Of a stretch of 64,000 nt of DNA, positions 41,199-49,071 are shown piece by piece. The notes under the pieces are model-generated. The model was not told where the DNA came from. It saw only the letters and a list, made by a program, of their open reading frames with translations, and did no database searches. Source of the stretch: Bisbaumannia sp015645095 (GTDB taxonomy: Bacteria; Pseudomonadota; Gammaproteobacteria; Pseudomonadales; Halomonadaceae); the NCBI GenBank assembly GCA_036871055.1, contig CP141893.1, positions 3,596,001 to 3,660,000 on the forward strand. Reading direction: 5' to 3'. The translations under genes and the position numbers were made by a program. Position 1 is the first letter of the stretch, and each line of letters opens with the position of its first letter.

Positions 41199-41227
41199 CG
41201 TGTCGCGGAGGGAACTTTTGCACCAGT

Positions 41228-41278
41228 TGTTACCATCCCACACACCGCCCGCCCCATAAGGGCCCATTCCGGGTAACA
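41228..41278. promoter_or_regulatory. Putative CbrB activator site before the CrcZ-type RNA
   Basis: Half-sites TGTTAC (41228-41233) and GTAACA (41273-41278) in inverted orientation, 75-125 bp before the sigma54 promoter, where an enhancer should lie. Published CbrB sites use the same half-sites as far as I recall, with closer spacing. The wider 39-base spacing here is the weak point. Confidence 0.55.
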
Positions 41279-41352
41279 CAGCCACCCCCCGCCGAAGGCA
41301 TGCCAAGAAGCGACATCCACAACACAATGAAATATAAGGTTTTTTCAAATAG

Positions 41353-41368
41353 TGGCACGCACGGTGCA
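41353..41368 (+). promoter_or_regulatory. Sigma54 (RpoN) promoter of the CrcZ-type RNA
   Basis: TGGCACGCACGGTGCA: -24 GG and -12 GC elements in the right spacing (consensus TGGCACG-N4-TTGCW). A T/A-rich stretch with AAGGTTTTTTCAAA precedes it. The transcript should begin about 12 bases on, near 41379. Confidence 0.88.
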
Positions 41369-41378
41369 ATATCCTAGG

Positions 41379-41904
41379 GCAAGAAGAACAAGATCCGGAC
41401 GCCGCCAGGTCACTGCCCCCAAGGGGCGTAACAAGAACAACAGGTGACACTTCGGCAGGCGCCAGTCGACGAGCCAACAACAACAAGATCGTCGAGCATG
41501 GCAAACAAGGGGTGACGACCCGCCAAGAACAACAACAAGGCGCAGTCACCCGGACGCGGCCACAACAAGAACAACAGGGCCCGACATCCGGAGGTTCATC
41601 AGGACGCGACGCACCGAGCAGGCGCAACAACAAGAACAAGCGCCTCGGGGGTGCACTCTCGGCAACCAACAACAACAGGCCGAGGGAAGGTAGACTGCCT
41701 ACCGTCGTGGTTGGATTATTGTTTTGAATACGAGACGGTCGCCACCAGGAAGACCAATAAAGACAACAACACTGCTTGCCTGAAAACTTTCTTGGTGACT
41801 GTGGTGCGTATTCAAGGCGATGCGCCATCACGAAGAAAAACCAGCAGCACGGATGCTGATCTGACCGCTTAAGGGGAGGCCGCATGGCCTCCCCTTTCTG
41901 CTTT
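41379..41904 (+). ncRNA. crcZ: CrcZ-type small RNA (Hfq/Crc-titrating)
   Basis: About 525 bases between the sigma54 promoter and a strong terminator, straight after cbrB as in Pseudomonas. It carries at least nine A-rich blocks of the AACAACAA/AAGAACAA kind (41381, 41430, 41476, 41503, 41525, 41562, 41625, 41663 and 41756). Many sit in hairpin loops: AGGCGC with GCGCCT around 41621-41646, CGACGA with TCGTCG around 41468-41494, CTCGGC with GCCGAG around 41658-41684, and GGGTGAC with GTCACCC around 41509-41551. These blocks bind Hfq/Crc and so relieve catabolite repression. It is longer than the roughly 400-base Pseudomonas CrcZ. No coding reading frame fits. Confidence 0.88.
41871..41904 (+). 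terminator. Terminator of the CrcZ-type RNA
   Basis: AAGGGGAGGCC / GGCCTCCCCTT, an 11-bp perfect stem with loop GCAT, followed by TCTGCTTTT. Confidence 0.88.
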
Positions 41905-41994
41905 TACGCCCCGATCACCCTCACACCACGGTTCCCATGCTGTCGGCGGTCGGCTACACTGACGTTTTAGGACTCCGCGAGTCGATATCGCTGC

Positions 41995-43401
41995 ATGTTC
42001 AAAGGATTTACCCGCTTTCTCCAACGCCCCGGTGAACGCTTGAAGAACCTCTTCGGCAGCCAGGATGGCCCCGGCGAGTCTCCCGGTCTTCGCGTCATCC
42101 CCCGCGACCAGCATTCGGTGTCACGCCGCCTGTTCAGCGAACCCGCCCTCAAGGTGCTCTACCGGCTACACAACGCCGGCTACGAGGCCTACCTGGTGGG
42201 TGGCTGCATCCGTGATTCCCTGCTCGGCAAGCAGCCCAAGGACTTCGACGTGGCCACCGACGCCACCCCCGAGGAGGTCCGCGAGCTGTTCCGCAACTCG
42301 CGGATCATCGGCCGGCGCTTCCGTATCGTCCATGTGCGCTTCGGTCGCGAGGTGATCGAGGTCACCACCTTCCGCGGCAAGCCCAACGAGGATCACGGCG
42401 AGCACCTCTCCCAGCAGAGCGACGACGGCCTCTTGCTGCGCGACAACGTGTGGGGCGACGTGGAGGAGGACGCCCTGCGTCGCGACTTCACCGTCAACGC
42501 CCTCTACTACAATATCGCCGACTTCTCGATCCATGACTGGGCCGACGGAGTCCGCGATATCGAGTCGCGCACCCTGCGCATGATCGGCGACCCGGCCACC
42601 CGCTATCGGGAAGACCCGGTGCGCATGCTGCGCGCCATCCGCTTCGCCGGCAAGCTCGACTTCACCTTCGCCGCCTCCACCGAGGCCCCGATCCGCGAGA
42701 TGGCGCCGCTGCTGCTGCAGATTCCACCGGCCCGGCTGTTCGACGAGGTCCTCAAGCTGTTCCTCGCCGGTCACGCCCTGACCACCTTCCGGCTGCTGCG
42801 CGACTACGACCTCTTCGCCATGCTCTTCCCCGAGGCCGACGAGGCCCTGGCCGAACTGCCCTGGGCGGAGGCGCTCTTCGAGCGCGCCCTGGCCAATACC
42901 GATGCGCGCATCCAGCAGGACCGCCCGGTGACCCCGGCCTTCCTGTTCGCCGCCCTGCTGTGGCCCGGCGTGGTGCAACGCCAGGCGCGCCTCCAGGAAG
43001 ACGGCATGCCGCCGGTACCGGCCCTGCAGGCCGCCGCCCAGCAGGCGGTCTCCCGCCAGCTCCAGCATATCTCGATCCCCAAGCGCTTCAGCCTCCCGAT
43101 GCGCGAGATCTGGGACCTGCAGCAGCGCCTGCCCCAGCGCCGCGGTCGTCGCGCCATCCAGACCCGCGAGCATCCGCGCTTCAGGGCCGCCTACGACTTC
43201 CTGCTGCTGCGCGAAGAGGCCGGCGAGATCCCGCCCGGCCTGGGCGACTGGTGGACCGCCTTCCAGGAGGGCGACGAGCACGACCAGCAGCGCCTGCTCT
43301 CCAAGGCGACCAGCCAGGGTGACGAACCCCATCCGCGCAAGCGTCGGCCCCGCAAGCGCCGGCGGCGCTCCGGTGGTGCCGGCGGCGATCAGCATGGCTG
43401 A
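41995..43401 (+). CDS. pcnB: Poly(A) polymerase I
   Basis: Adds poly(A) tails that promote RNA decay. 468 residues. Class II nucleotidyltransferase motif YLVGGCIRDSLLG and the catalytic DFDVATDA (about D81 and D83), RRDFTVNAL, the RRRFRIVHV-type block and VRMLRAIRFAGKL. The tail KRRPRKRRRRSGG is basic and likely binds RNA. ATG at 41995; E. coli pcnB uses a non-ATG start, which I did not see a reason to invoke. Overlaps folK by 8 bases. Confidence 0.95.
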   Translation: MFKGFTRFLQRPGERLKNLFGSQDGPGESPGLRVIPRDQHSVSRRLFSEPALKVLYRLHNAGYEAYLVGGCIRDSLLGKQPKDFDVATDATPEEVRELFRNSRIIGRRFRIVHVRFGREVIEVTTFRGKPNEDHGEHLSQQSDDGLLLRDNVWGDVEEDALRRDFTVNALYYNIADFSIHDWADGVRDIESRTLRMIGDPATRYREDPVRMLRAIRFAGKLDFTFAASTEAPIREMAPLLLQIPPARLFDEVLKLFLAGHALTTFRLLRDYDLFAMLFPEADEALAELPWAEALFERALANTDARIQQDRPVTPAFLFAALLWPGVVQRQARLQEDGMPPVPALQAAAQQAVSRQLQHISIPKRFSLPMREIWDLQQRLPQRRGRRAIQTREHPRFRAAYDFLLLREEAGEIPPGLGDWWTAFQEGDEHDQQRLLSKATSQGDEPHPRKRRPRKRRRRSGGAGGDQHG

Positions 43402-43891
43402 GGCAGAGTGGCACCGGGCCTATATCGGCCTGGGCAGCAACCAGCAGCACCCCCGCGAGCAGGTGATCCAGGCCCTCGACGCCCTGGATCGCCTGCCGCT
43501 GACTCGCCTGGCGGGTGCCTCGCGGCTTTATGCCAGCGCCCCGGTGGGCCCTCAGGATCAACCCGATTTCGTCAATGCCGTGGCCGAGCTCGCCACGCGG
43601 CTCTCGCCGCTGGCCCTTCTCGACCAGCTCCAGGCCCTGGAACAACGCCACGGCCGTCGCCGGCTTCGCCACTGGGGGCCACGCACCCTGGACCTGGACC
43701 TGCTGCTCTATGATGAAGCGGTGATCGAGTCCCCGCGGCTGCGGGTGCCGCACCCGGAAATGGCCCATCGCGGCTTCGTGCTGCTGCCCCTGGCCGAGCT
43801 GGCCCCGACGCTGCGCCTCCCCGATGGTCGGTGCATCGCTCCCCTGGCCGAGGCCATGGGCAGCGATGACTTGCGGCCCTTGTTACCCTAG
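43394..43891 (+). CDS. folK: 2-amino-4-hydroxy-6-hydroxymethyldihydropteridine pyrophosphokinase
   Basis: Transfers pyrophosphate from ATP to the pterin in folate synthesis. 165 residues from ATG 43394, which lies inside the pcnB stop (ATGGCTGA). Blocks YIGLGSNQQHPREQV, QPDFVNAV, ALEQRHGRRR, GPRTLDLDLLLYD and PHPEMAHRGFVLLPL. Order pcnB-folK-panB is widespread in gammaproteobacteria. Confidence 0.94.
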   Translation: MAEAEWHRAYIGLGSNQQHPREQVIQALDALDRLPLTRLAGASRLYASAPVGPQDQPDFVNAVAELATRLSPLALLDQLQALEQRHGRRRLRHWGPRTLDLDLLLYDEAVIESPRLRVPHPEMAHRGFVLLPLAELAPTLRLPDGRCIAPLAEAMGSDDLRPLLP

Positions 43892-43910
43892 GGGTAAAGT
43901 CGCTCGATTG

Positions 43911-43953
43911 GGTGTTACCATTCGACACTTATTGAACCTTCGTCGGTAACACC
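43911..43953. promoter_or_regulatory. GGTGTTACC inverted repeat upstream of panB
   Basis: A perfect 9-bp inverted repeat: GGTGTTACC (43911-43919) and GGTAACACC (43945-43953), 25 bases apart. Further half-sites TGTTACC (43881) and GGGTAAC (43974) flank it. The half-site is the same as in front of the CrcZ-type RNA. It looks like a regulator-binding cluster, possibly CbrB; the regulator is unproven. Confidence 0.6.
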
Positions 43954-44040
43954 TTGCCGCACCATAACGGGTCGGGTAACGTCCCCTGCTCGAGACCGGT
44001 ATAAAACGACCGTTTTAACGCCAATCATGAGACCCCTCTT

Positions 44041-44832
44041 ATGAAAACCGTCACCCTGAGCACGCTGCAGGCCTTCAAGCGCTCCGGCGAAGCCTTCAGC
44101 TGCCTGACCGCCTATGATGCCTCCTTCGCCCGGGCGGCCAGCGAAGCCGGCATCGAGGTGCTGCTGGTGGGCGACTCCCTGGGCATGGTCCTGCAGGGGC
44201 ATAGCAGCACCCTGCCGGTCACCCTCGAGGAGATCTGCTACCACACCCGCTGCGCGGCCCAGGGCAAGGGCAGCAGCCTGCTGATGGTGGACCTGCCCTT
44301 TATGAGCAACTCGAGCCTGGAGCGGCTGCTGCAGGACGCCGGCGAGCTGATGCGCGCCGGCGCCGAGCTGGTCAAGGTGGAGGGCGAGGCCTGGATGGCC
44401 GAGGGCATCCGCGAGCTGACCCGCCGCGGCGTACCGGTCTGCGCCCACCTGGGCCTGACCCCCCAGACCGTCTATCAGATGGGCGGCTACAAGGTGCAGG
44501 GACGTGACGCCGAGCGCGCCGAGCAGATCATCGCCGACGCTCGCACCCTGGTGGAGGCCGGCGCCTCGGTGATCCTGCTGGAGTGCGTGCCCGCCAGCCT
44601 GGGCCGCGCCGTGACCGAGGCGGTGGACGTGCCGGTGATCGGCATCGGCGCCGGCCCCGACACGGATGGCCAGATCCTGGTGATGCACGACGTCCTGGGC
44701 GTGACCCACGGGCGCACCCCGCGCTTCGTCAAGAACTTCATGCAGGAAGCGGAGAGCATCCAGGGCGCCTTCCATGCCTATCACGAGGCGGTCAAGGCGC
44801 GGCGCTTCCCCGCCGAGGAGCACTGTTTCTGA
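44041..44832 (+). CDS. panB: 3-methyl-2-oxobutanoate hydroxymethyltransferase
   Basis: First committed step of pantothenate (coenzyme A) synthesis, forming ketopantoate. 263 residues. Metal and substrate blocks LTAYDASFARAA, VGDSLGMVLQGH, VKVEGEAW, AHLGLTPQ and IGIGAGPDTDGQILVMHD. Its stop overlaps the panC start (TGATG). Confidence 0.96.
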   Translation: MKTVTLSTLQAFKRSGEAFSCLTAYDASFARAASEAGIEVLLVGDSLGMVLQGHSSTLPVTLEEICYHTRCAAQGKGSSLLMVDLPFMSNSSLERLLQDAGELMRAGAELVKVEGEAWMAEGIRELTRRGVPVCAHLGLTPQTVYQMGGYKVQGRDAERAEQIIADARTLVEAGASVILLECVPASLGRAVTEAVDVPVIGIGAGPDTDGQILVMHDVLGVTHGRTPRFVKNFMQEAESIQGAFHAYHEAVKARRFPAEEHCF

Positions 44833-45680
44833 TGCACACCCTGGAGAGCATCGCCGACCTGCGCGAGGCCCTGGCCGAAGCGCGCCGCGCTGGCCAGCGT
44901 ATCGGCCTGGTGCCCACCATGGGCAACCTCCACGAGGGCCACCTGGCCCTGGTCGCCGAGGCCAGGCGCCACGCCGACCTGGTGGTGGCCACCATCTTCG
45001 TCAATCCCATGCAGTTCGGGGCCAATGAAGACCTGGATGCCTACCCGCGCACCCTGGCGGACGACCAGGCCAAACTGGCCGCCGCCGGCTGCGACCTGCT
45101 GTTTGCCCCGCAGACCGCCGAGATCTACCCCCGCGGCCTGGAGGCCCAGACCCGGGTCAGGGTCCCCGAGGTCAGCGAGGGCCTGTGTGGCGGCAGCCGC
45201 CCCGGCCACTTCGATGGCGTGGCCACCGTCGTCACCATGCTCTTCAACCTGGTGCAGCCCCAGTTGGCCTGCTTCGGCGAGAAGGACTACCAACAGCTGG
45301 CGGTGATCCGACGCCTGGTGGCAGACCTGCACCTGCCCATCGAGATCATCGGCGTGCCTATCGTGCGCGCTCCTGACGGCCTGGCCCTCTCCTCGCGCAA
45401 CGGCTACCTGAGCGAGGCGGAGCGTGCCCAAGCGCCAGGGCTCTATCGCACCCTTTGCGAGCTGCGCGACGCCCTGGAGGCCGGTGGTGACCCCACCGAG
45501 AACCTGGCCGAGGCCGAGGCCACCCTTGCCAAGCGCGGCTTCACGCCCGATTATCTCGAGCTGCGCGCCCAGGACCTGAGGCCGCTGACCGAGTCCACGC
45601 GCCACGCCGTGATCCTCGCCGCCGCCCAGCTGGGCCCGGCACGCCTGATCGATAACCTGACCGTCAACCTGCCCCGCTAA
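44832..45680 (+). CDS. panC: Pantothenate synthetase
   Basis: Joins pantoate and beta-alanine with ATP. 282 residues, HIGH-like motif HEGH at 34-37 in TMGNLHEGHLAL, FVNPMQFG, FGEKDYQQL and the KMSKS-like LSSRNGYLS. The ATG at 44832 overlaps the panB stop by one base; upstream in-frame starts lie in panB and are not used. Confidence 0.96.
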   Translation: MHTLESIADLREALAEARRAGQRIGLVPTMGNLHEGHLALVAEARRHADLVVATIFVNPMQFGANEDLDAYPRTLADDQAKLAAAGCDLLFAPQTAEIYPRGLEAQTRVRVPEVSEGLCGGSRPGHFDGVATVVTMLFNLVQPQLACFGEKDYQQLAVIRRLVADLHLPIEIIGVPIVRAPDGLALSSRNGYLSEAERAQAPGLYRTLCELRDALEAGGDPTENLAEAEATLAKRGFTPDYLELRAQDLRPLTESTRHAVILAAAQLGPARLIDNLTVNLPR

Positions 45681-45703
45681 GCGCAGGAAGGAAGAGAAGC
45701 CCG

Positions 45704-46084
45704 ATGCATACCATCATGCTCAAGGCCAAGCTGCATATGGCCCGCGTCACCCACGCCGTGCTCAACTACGAAGGCTCCTGCGCCATCGACGGCGAGCTGC
45801 TGGACATGGCCGGCATTCGTGAAAACGAGCAGATCCAGATCTACAACGTGGAGAACGGCCAGCGCTTCACCACCTACGCCATCCGCGCCGAGGAAGGCTC
45901 GAAGATCATCTCCGTGAATGGCGCCGCCGCCCACCTGGCCGGCGTCGAGGATCGGGTGATCATCTGCAGCTACGCCCACTACAGCGAGGCCGAGCTCGAC
46001 AACCACCAGCCCGCCCTGGTCTACCTTCAGGAAGGCAACACGGTCAGCCACACCAGCAACGCCATTCCCGTCCAGCTCGCCTAA
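45704..46084 (+). CDS. panD: Aspartate 1-decarboxylase (proenzyme)
   Basis: Makes beta-alanine for pantothenate. 126 residues. Self-cleavage site G24-S25 in NYEGSCAIDG gives the pyruvoyl group, and K9 and Y58-type residues (FTTYAI) are present. Third gene of panBCD, 23 bp after panC. Confidence 0.96.
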   Translation: MHTIMLKAKLHMARVTHAVLNYEGSCAIDGELLDMAGIRENEQIQIYNVENGQRFTTYAIRAEEGSKIISVNGAAAHLAGVEDRVIICSYAHYSEAELDNHQPALVYLQEGNTVSHTSNAIPVQLA

Positions 46085-46106
46085 GAGCCTGGGTGGCCAC
46101 GGGTTT

Positions 46107-46150
46107 TGTAGGAGCTTGCTTCAGCAAGCGATTGGCGCCGAAGGCGCCCT
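46107..46150. repeat. REP-like palindromic element (single copy)
   Basis: TGTAGGAGCTTGCTTCAGCA then AGCGATTGGCGCCGAAGGCGCC, the reverse complement of the unit repeated at 53531-53800. Confidence 0.75.
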
Positions 46151-46160
46151 TGTTGAAGAC

Positions 46161-46194
46161 CGGCCCGCCGCCCTTCTGGGCGGCGGGCCGTTTT
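46161..46194 (+). terminator. Terminator of the panBCD operon
   Basis: CGGCCCGCCGCCC / GGGCGGCGGGCCG hairpin with a TTCT loop and TTTT tail. Confidence 0.8.
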
Positions 46195-46276
46195 CATGGA
46201 ATTGTCCATTGCCGCAGTGCACAAATCTCCCTTATGCTGAACGAGTCACCGCTCGAGACTCAGCCAGGAGATTCCC

Positions 46277-47452
46277 ATGCAAGATGTGGTCATTGTTGCA
46301 GCAAAGCGCACCGCCATCGGCAGCTTCGGCGGCTCCCTCGCCGGCATTCCCGCCAGCGATCTCGGTGCCCTCGTTATCAAGGACCTCCTCGCCGAGACCG
46401 GCGTGGCCCCGGAGCAGGTCGATGAAGTCCTGCTCGGTCAGGTATTGACCGCAGGCGTCGGCCAGAACCCGGCGCGCCAGGCCGCCATCAAGGGCGGCCT
46501 CCCCGATACCGTTCCCGCCATGACCATCAACAAGGTGTGTGGTTCCGGCCTCAAGGCCCTGCACCTGGCCACCCAGGCGATTCGCTGCGGCGACGCCGAG
46601 CTGATCCTGGCCGGCGGCCAGGAGAACATGTCGGCCTCCCCCCATGTGCTGCCCAACTCCCGTAACGGCCAGCGCATGGGCGACTGGAAGGCCGTCGACA
46701 CCATGGTCAACGACGGCCTGTGGGACGCCTTCAACAACTACCACATGGGTATCACCGCCGAGAACCTGGCGGAGAAGTACAGCATCACCCGCGAGGCGAT
46801 GGACGAGTTCGCTGCCGCCTCCCAGCAGAAGGCCGCCGCCGCTATTCGTGAAGGCAAATTCAAGGGCCAGATCGTCCCGGTGGAAATTCCCCAGCGCAAG
46901 GGCGATCCGCTGGTCTTCGACACCGACGAGAACCCCCGCGAGGCCACTGCCGAGAAACTGGGCGCCATGCGTCCCGCCTTCAAGAAGGACGGCACCATCA
47001 CCGCCGGTAACGCCTCCTCCCTCAATGACGGCGCCGCCGTGGTGATGCTCTGCTCCGCCGAGAAGGCCAAGGCACTGGGCCTGACCCCGTTGGCGCGCAT
47101 CGCCGGCTACGCCAATGCCGGCGTTGATCCGGCCATCATGGGCATCGGCCCGGCCCCGGCCACCCGCCGCTGCCTGGAGAAGGCCGGCTGGAGCCTGGAC
47201 GACCTGGACCTGGTGGAAGCCAACGAAGCCTTCGCCGCCCAGGCACTCTCCGTCAACAAGGAGCTGGGCTGGGATACCGACAAGGTCAACGTCAACGGCG
47301 GCGCCATCGCCCTCGGCCACCCCATCGGCGCCTCCGGCTGCCGGGTGCTGGTCACCCTGCTGCACGAGATGATCGCCCGGGATGCCAAGAAGGGCCTGGC
47401 GACCCTATGTATCGGCGGCGGCCAGGGCGTAGCGCTGGCGATCGAACGCTAA
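46277..47452 (+). CDS. phaA: Acetyl-CoA C-acetyltransferase (beta-ketothiolase)
   Basis: Condenses two acetyl-CoA to acetoacetyl-CoA for polyhydroxybutyrate synthesis or ketone-body turnover. 391 residues. Catalytic C88 in NKVCGSGLKAL, H348 in GGAIALGHPIGASG and C378 in CIGGGQG. An AGGAGA ribosome site precedes the ATG. Adjacent to panD rather than to phaB or phaC. A 9-unit heptamer repeat begins two bases after its stop codon. Confidence 0.93.
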   Translation: MQDVVIVAAKRTAIGSFGGSLAGIPASDLGALVIKDLLAETGVAPEQVDEVLLGQVLTAGVGQNPARQAAIKGGLPDTVPAMTINKVCGSGLKALHLATQAIRCGDAELILAGGQENMSASPHVLPNSRNGQRMGDWKAVDTMVNDGLWDAFNNYHMGITAENLAEKYSITREAMDEFAAASQQKAAAAIREGKFKGQIVPVEIPQRKGDPLVFDTDENPREATAEKLGAMRPAFKKDGTITAGNASSLNDGAAVVMLCSAEKAKALGLTPLARIAGYANAGVDPAIMGIGPAPATRRCLEKAGWSLDDLDLVEANEAFAAQALSVNKELGWDTDKVNVNGGAIALGHPIGASGCRVLVTLLHEMIARDAKKGLATLCIGGGQGVALAIER

Positions 47453-47454
47453 GC

Positions 47455-47517
47455 AGCCGGAAGCCGGAAGCCGGAAGCCGGAAGCCGGAAGCCGGAAGCC
47501 GGAAGCCGGAAGCCGGC
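47455..47517. repeat. Tandem heptamer array (AGCCGGA)9
   Basis: Nine head-to-tail copies of AGCCGGA (the last is AGCCGGC), 63 bp, starting 2 bp after the phaA stop. Confidence 0.95.
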
Positions 47518-47521
47518 ACAA

Positions 47522-47555
47522 AAGATTGCCCCTGCCGAATGGCAGGGGCAATCTT
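47522..47555. terminator. Terminator between phaA and pilX
   Basis: AAGATTGCCCCTGCC / GGCAGGGGCAATCTT perfect 15-bp stem with loop GAAT; ends both converging transcripts. Confidence 0.9.
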
Positions 47556-47567
47556 GTTAATATCAGC

Positions 47568-49049
47568 TTAGTTCAGGTCACGAACTCGCTCTCTCCAACC
47601 AACCAGCTCATATGAATAAGTATCCTCTCCTGTGTTGCCTGTCACCCAGAGATCAAAGGCGTCACCACTTACGCCAGCAAGAATTTCGAAGGCATCGTGA
47701 ATCGCCTGAGCCACATGAATGTAGTCGTTATTCCCCCCACCGCTAACATCAATACAAATCGGTTCAAAGTCACAATTCTCCCCGCTCGCATCACAGCTAT
47801 AAGGTGCAGAAATGATTGCTCCCTTGAAGTCATCGCCACCACCGCCATCCAAGATATAGTCACCAAGAACAACCACAACCCCTTCGAAATCAGGGTTCCC
47901 CTTAAACTCCACATCCCCATTAATCACCAAAAAACCACTTCCAGAGAAGGAGTTACCCTTAGGAAAGAAGTCTCTTTCGGGAGGAACAATAATTTCATTC
48001 CCATCCCCATCCAACTCGACCGTCCTGGCAGGAAGGTATTCGCCATCAATGATATTGGAATTCTTATCTTCATCACTCTCAAGATAAGTCACCATATTGA
48101 AACCAGAAAACGTCTGATTTGTTGTATCCGTGACATAGGTGTCATCACCCGAGGCCGCTCCTGAATCTTCAAAAATCTGCCTCATGAAGTTATGGAATGC
48201 TGCTGGCTCACCAAGTATATTAGCGCCTTGCCAAGTTGCTATCCCTCCTTTGTAGTTACACATTCTGTTATTACTATCATCACAGGCCGCGTAATTCCCT
48301 GTATAGTAAGGCTTATTGTCATCATCATATACCACGGCCTCTACCGCGTGAAAAATCCCATCGACTGAGGGAACACCATTGGAGTCAAAGTCAACATTAG
48401 CATTGGGATCAGAAGGAACGAAAACAAACTTTTCACCCGCATTAGGGTCATTCCCTAGTATGCTGTCAACTATATCCTTGGCATCGGCTGGGCTTGCCGC
48501 GGAAATCGCCGGGTAACGGAAACCATCGACCTCTTCTTCATCACCCTCTACTTCAGAGGCGGCTGATGTTGCCCCATCATAGCAAGCCAACGGAGATGCA
48601 TAATTGATCGGAGAAAGGTCACCGAGACCTTCCAACACAGCCATAAAATCTATCACTCTAAGAGAAATGACATCCTCATCCACAACCTCTCCAGAAATCG
48701 TAGCGCCTTCCACCCAAGCACTAAAGCTTATATTAGAAGCCCCAGCAGCACCCACCCTAAAGTATGAAGAGTCACCGACCGGATTCGATGCATATTCATC
48801 ATACCCCTCACTCTCCAGAAAGGCCTCAAAGGCTGACTTGCTAGCACTGAGAAGTGTTTGATCATAGGACATAAGTTCCGACGCGCCATACTCGGCCGCC
48901 ATATGTGCTGAGGCCGCCGCCCTATGATTACCGGCCATTGATTCTTCCAGGCGGGAAGACTGCATACTAGAGAGCCCCAGAAGAAGCGCAACCACCAGAA
49001 GGACTAGGCTGACGATCAGCGCGGCCCCTTTCTGTCTTATCGAGTTCAT
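47568..49049 (-). CDS. pilX: PilX-type minor pilin with large C-terminal domain
   Basis: 493 residues from ATG 49049 (MNSIRQKGAALIVSLVLLVV), more than twice the usual PilX. The N-terminal PilX segment (KGAALIVSLVLLVVALLLGL, no Glu5) is followed by an acidic, Asn/Asp/Gly-rich domain. Residues of about 370-445 show repeated short beta-strands (SGSGFLVINGDVEFKGN, VVVVLGDYILDGGGG) like the DUF7305-type passenger of some pilus proteins. Last gene of the minor pilin operon. The ribosome site overlaps a run of nine G (49059-49051 on the minus strand), and a start at 49112 is possible but reads into pilW. Base composition is more AT-rich than its neighbours. Confidence 0.8.
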   Translation of the reverse strand: MNSIRQKGAALIVSLVLLVVALLLGLSSMQSSRLEESMAGNHRAAASAHMAAEYGASELMSYDQTLLSASKSAFEAFLESEGYDEYASNPVGDSSYFRVGAAGASNISFSAWVEGATISGEVVDEDVISLRVIDFMAVLEGLGDLSPINYASPLACYDGATSAASEVEGDEEEVDGFRYPAISAASPADAKDIVDSILGNDPNAGEKFVFVPSDPNANVDFDSNGVPSVDGIFHAVEAVVYDDDNKPYYTGNYAACDDSNNRMCNYKGGIATWQGANILGEPAAFHNFMRQIFEDSGAASGDDTYVTDTTNQTFSGFNMVTYLESDEDKNSNIIDGEYLPARTVELDGDGNEIIVPPERDFFPKGNSFSGSGFLVINGDVEFKGNPDFEGVVVVLGDYILDGGGGDDFKGAIISAPYSCDASGENCDFEPICIDVSGGGNNDYIHVAQAIHDAFEILAGVSGDAFDLWVTGNTGEDTYSYELVGWRERVRDLN

Positions 49050-49071
49050 ACCCCCCCCCTTGCGCCTTACC

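Noticed and set aside
47697..48164. 155-codon plus-strand frame
   Set aside because: Antisense to pilX, no ribosome site or motif.
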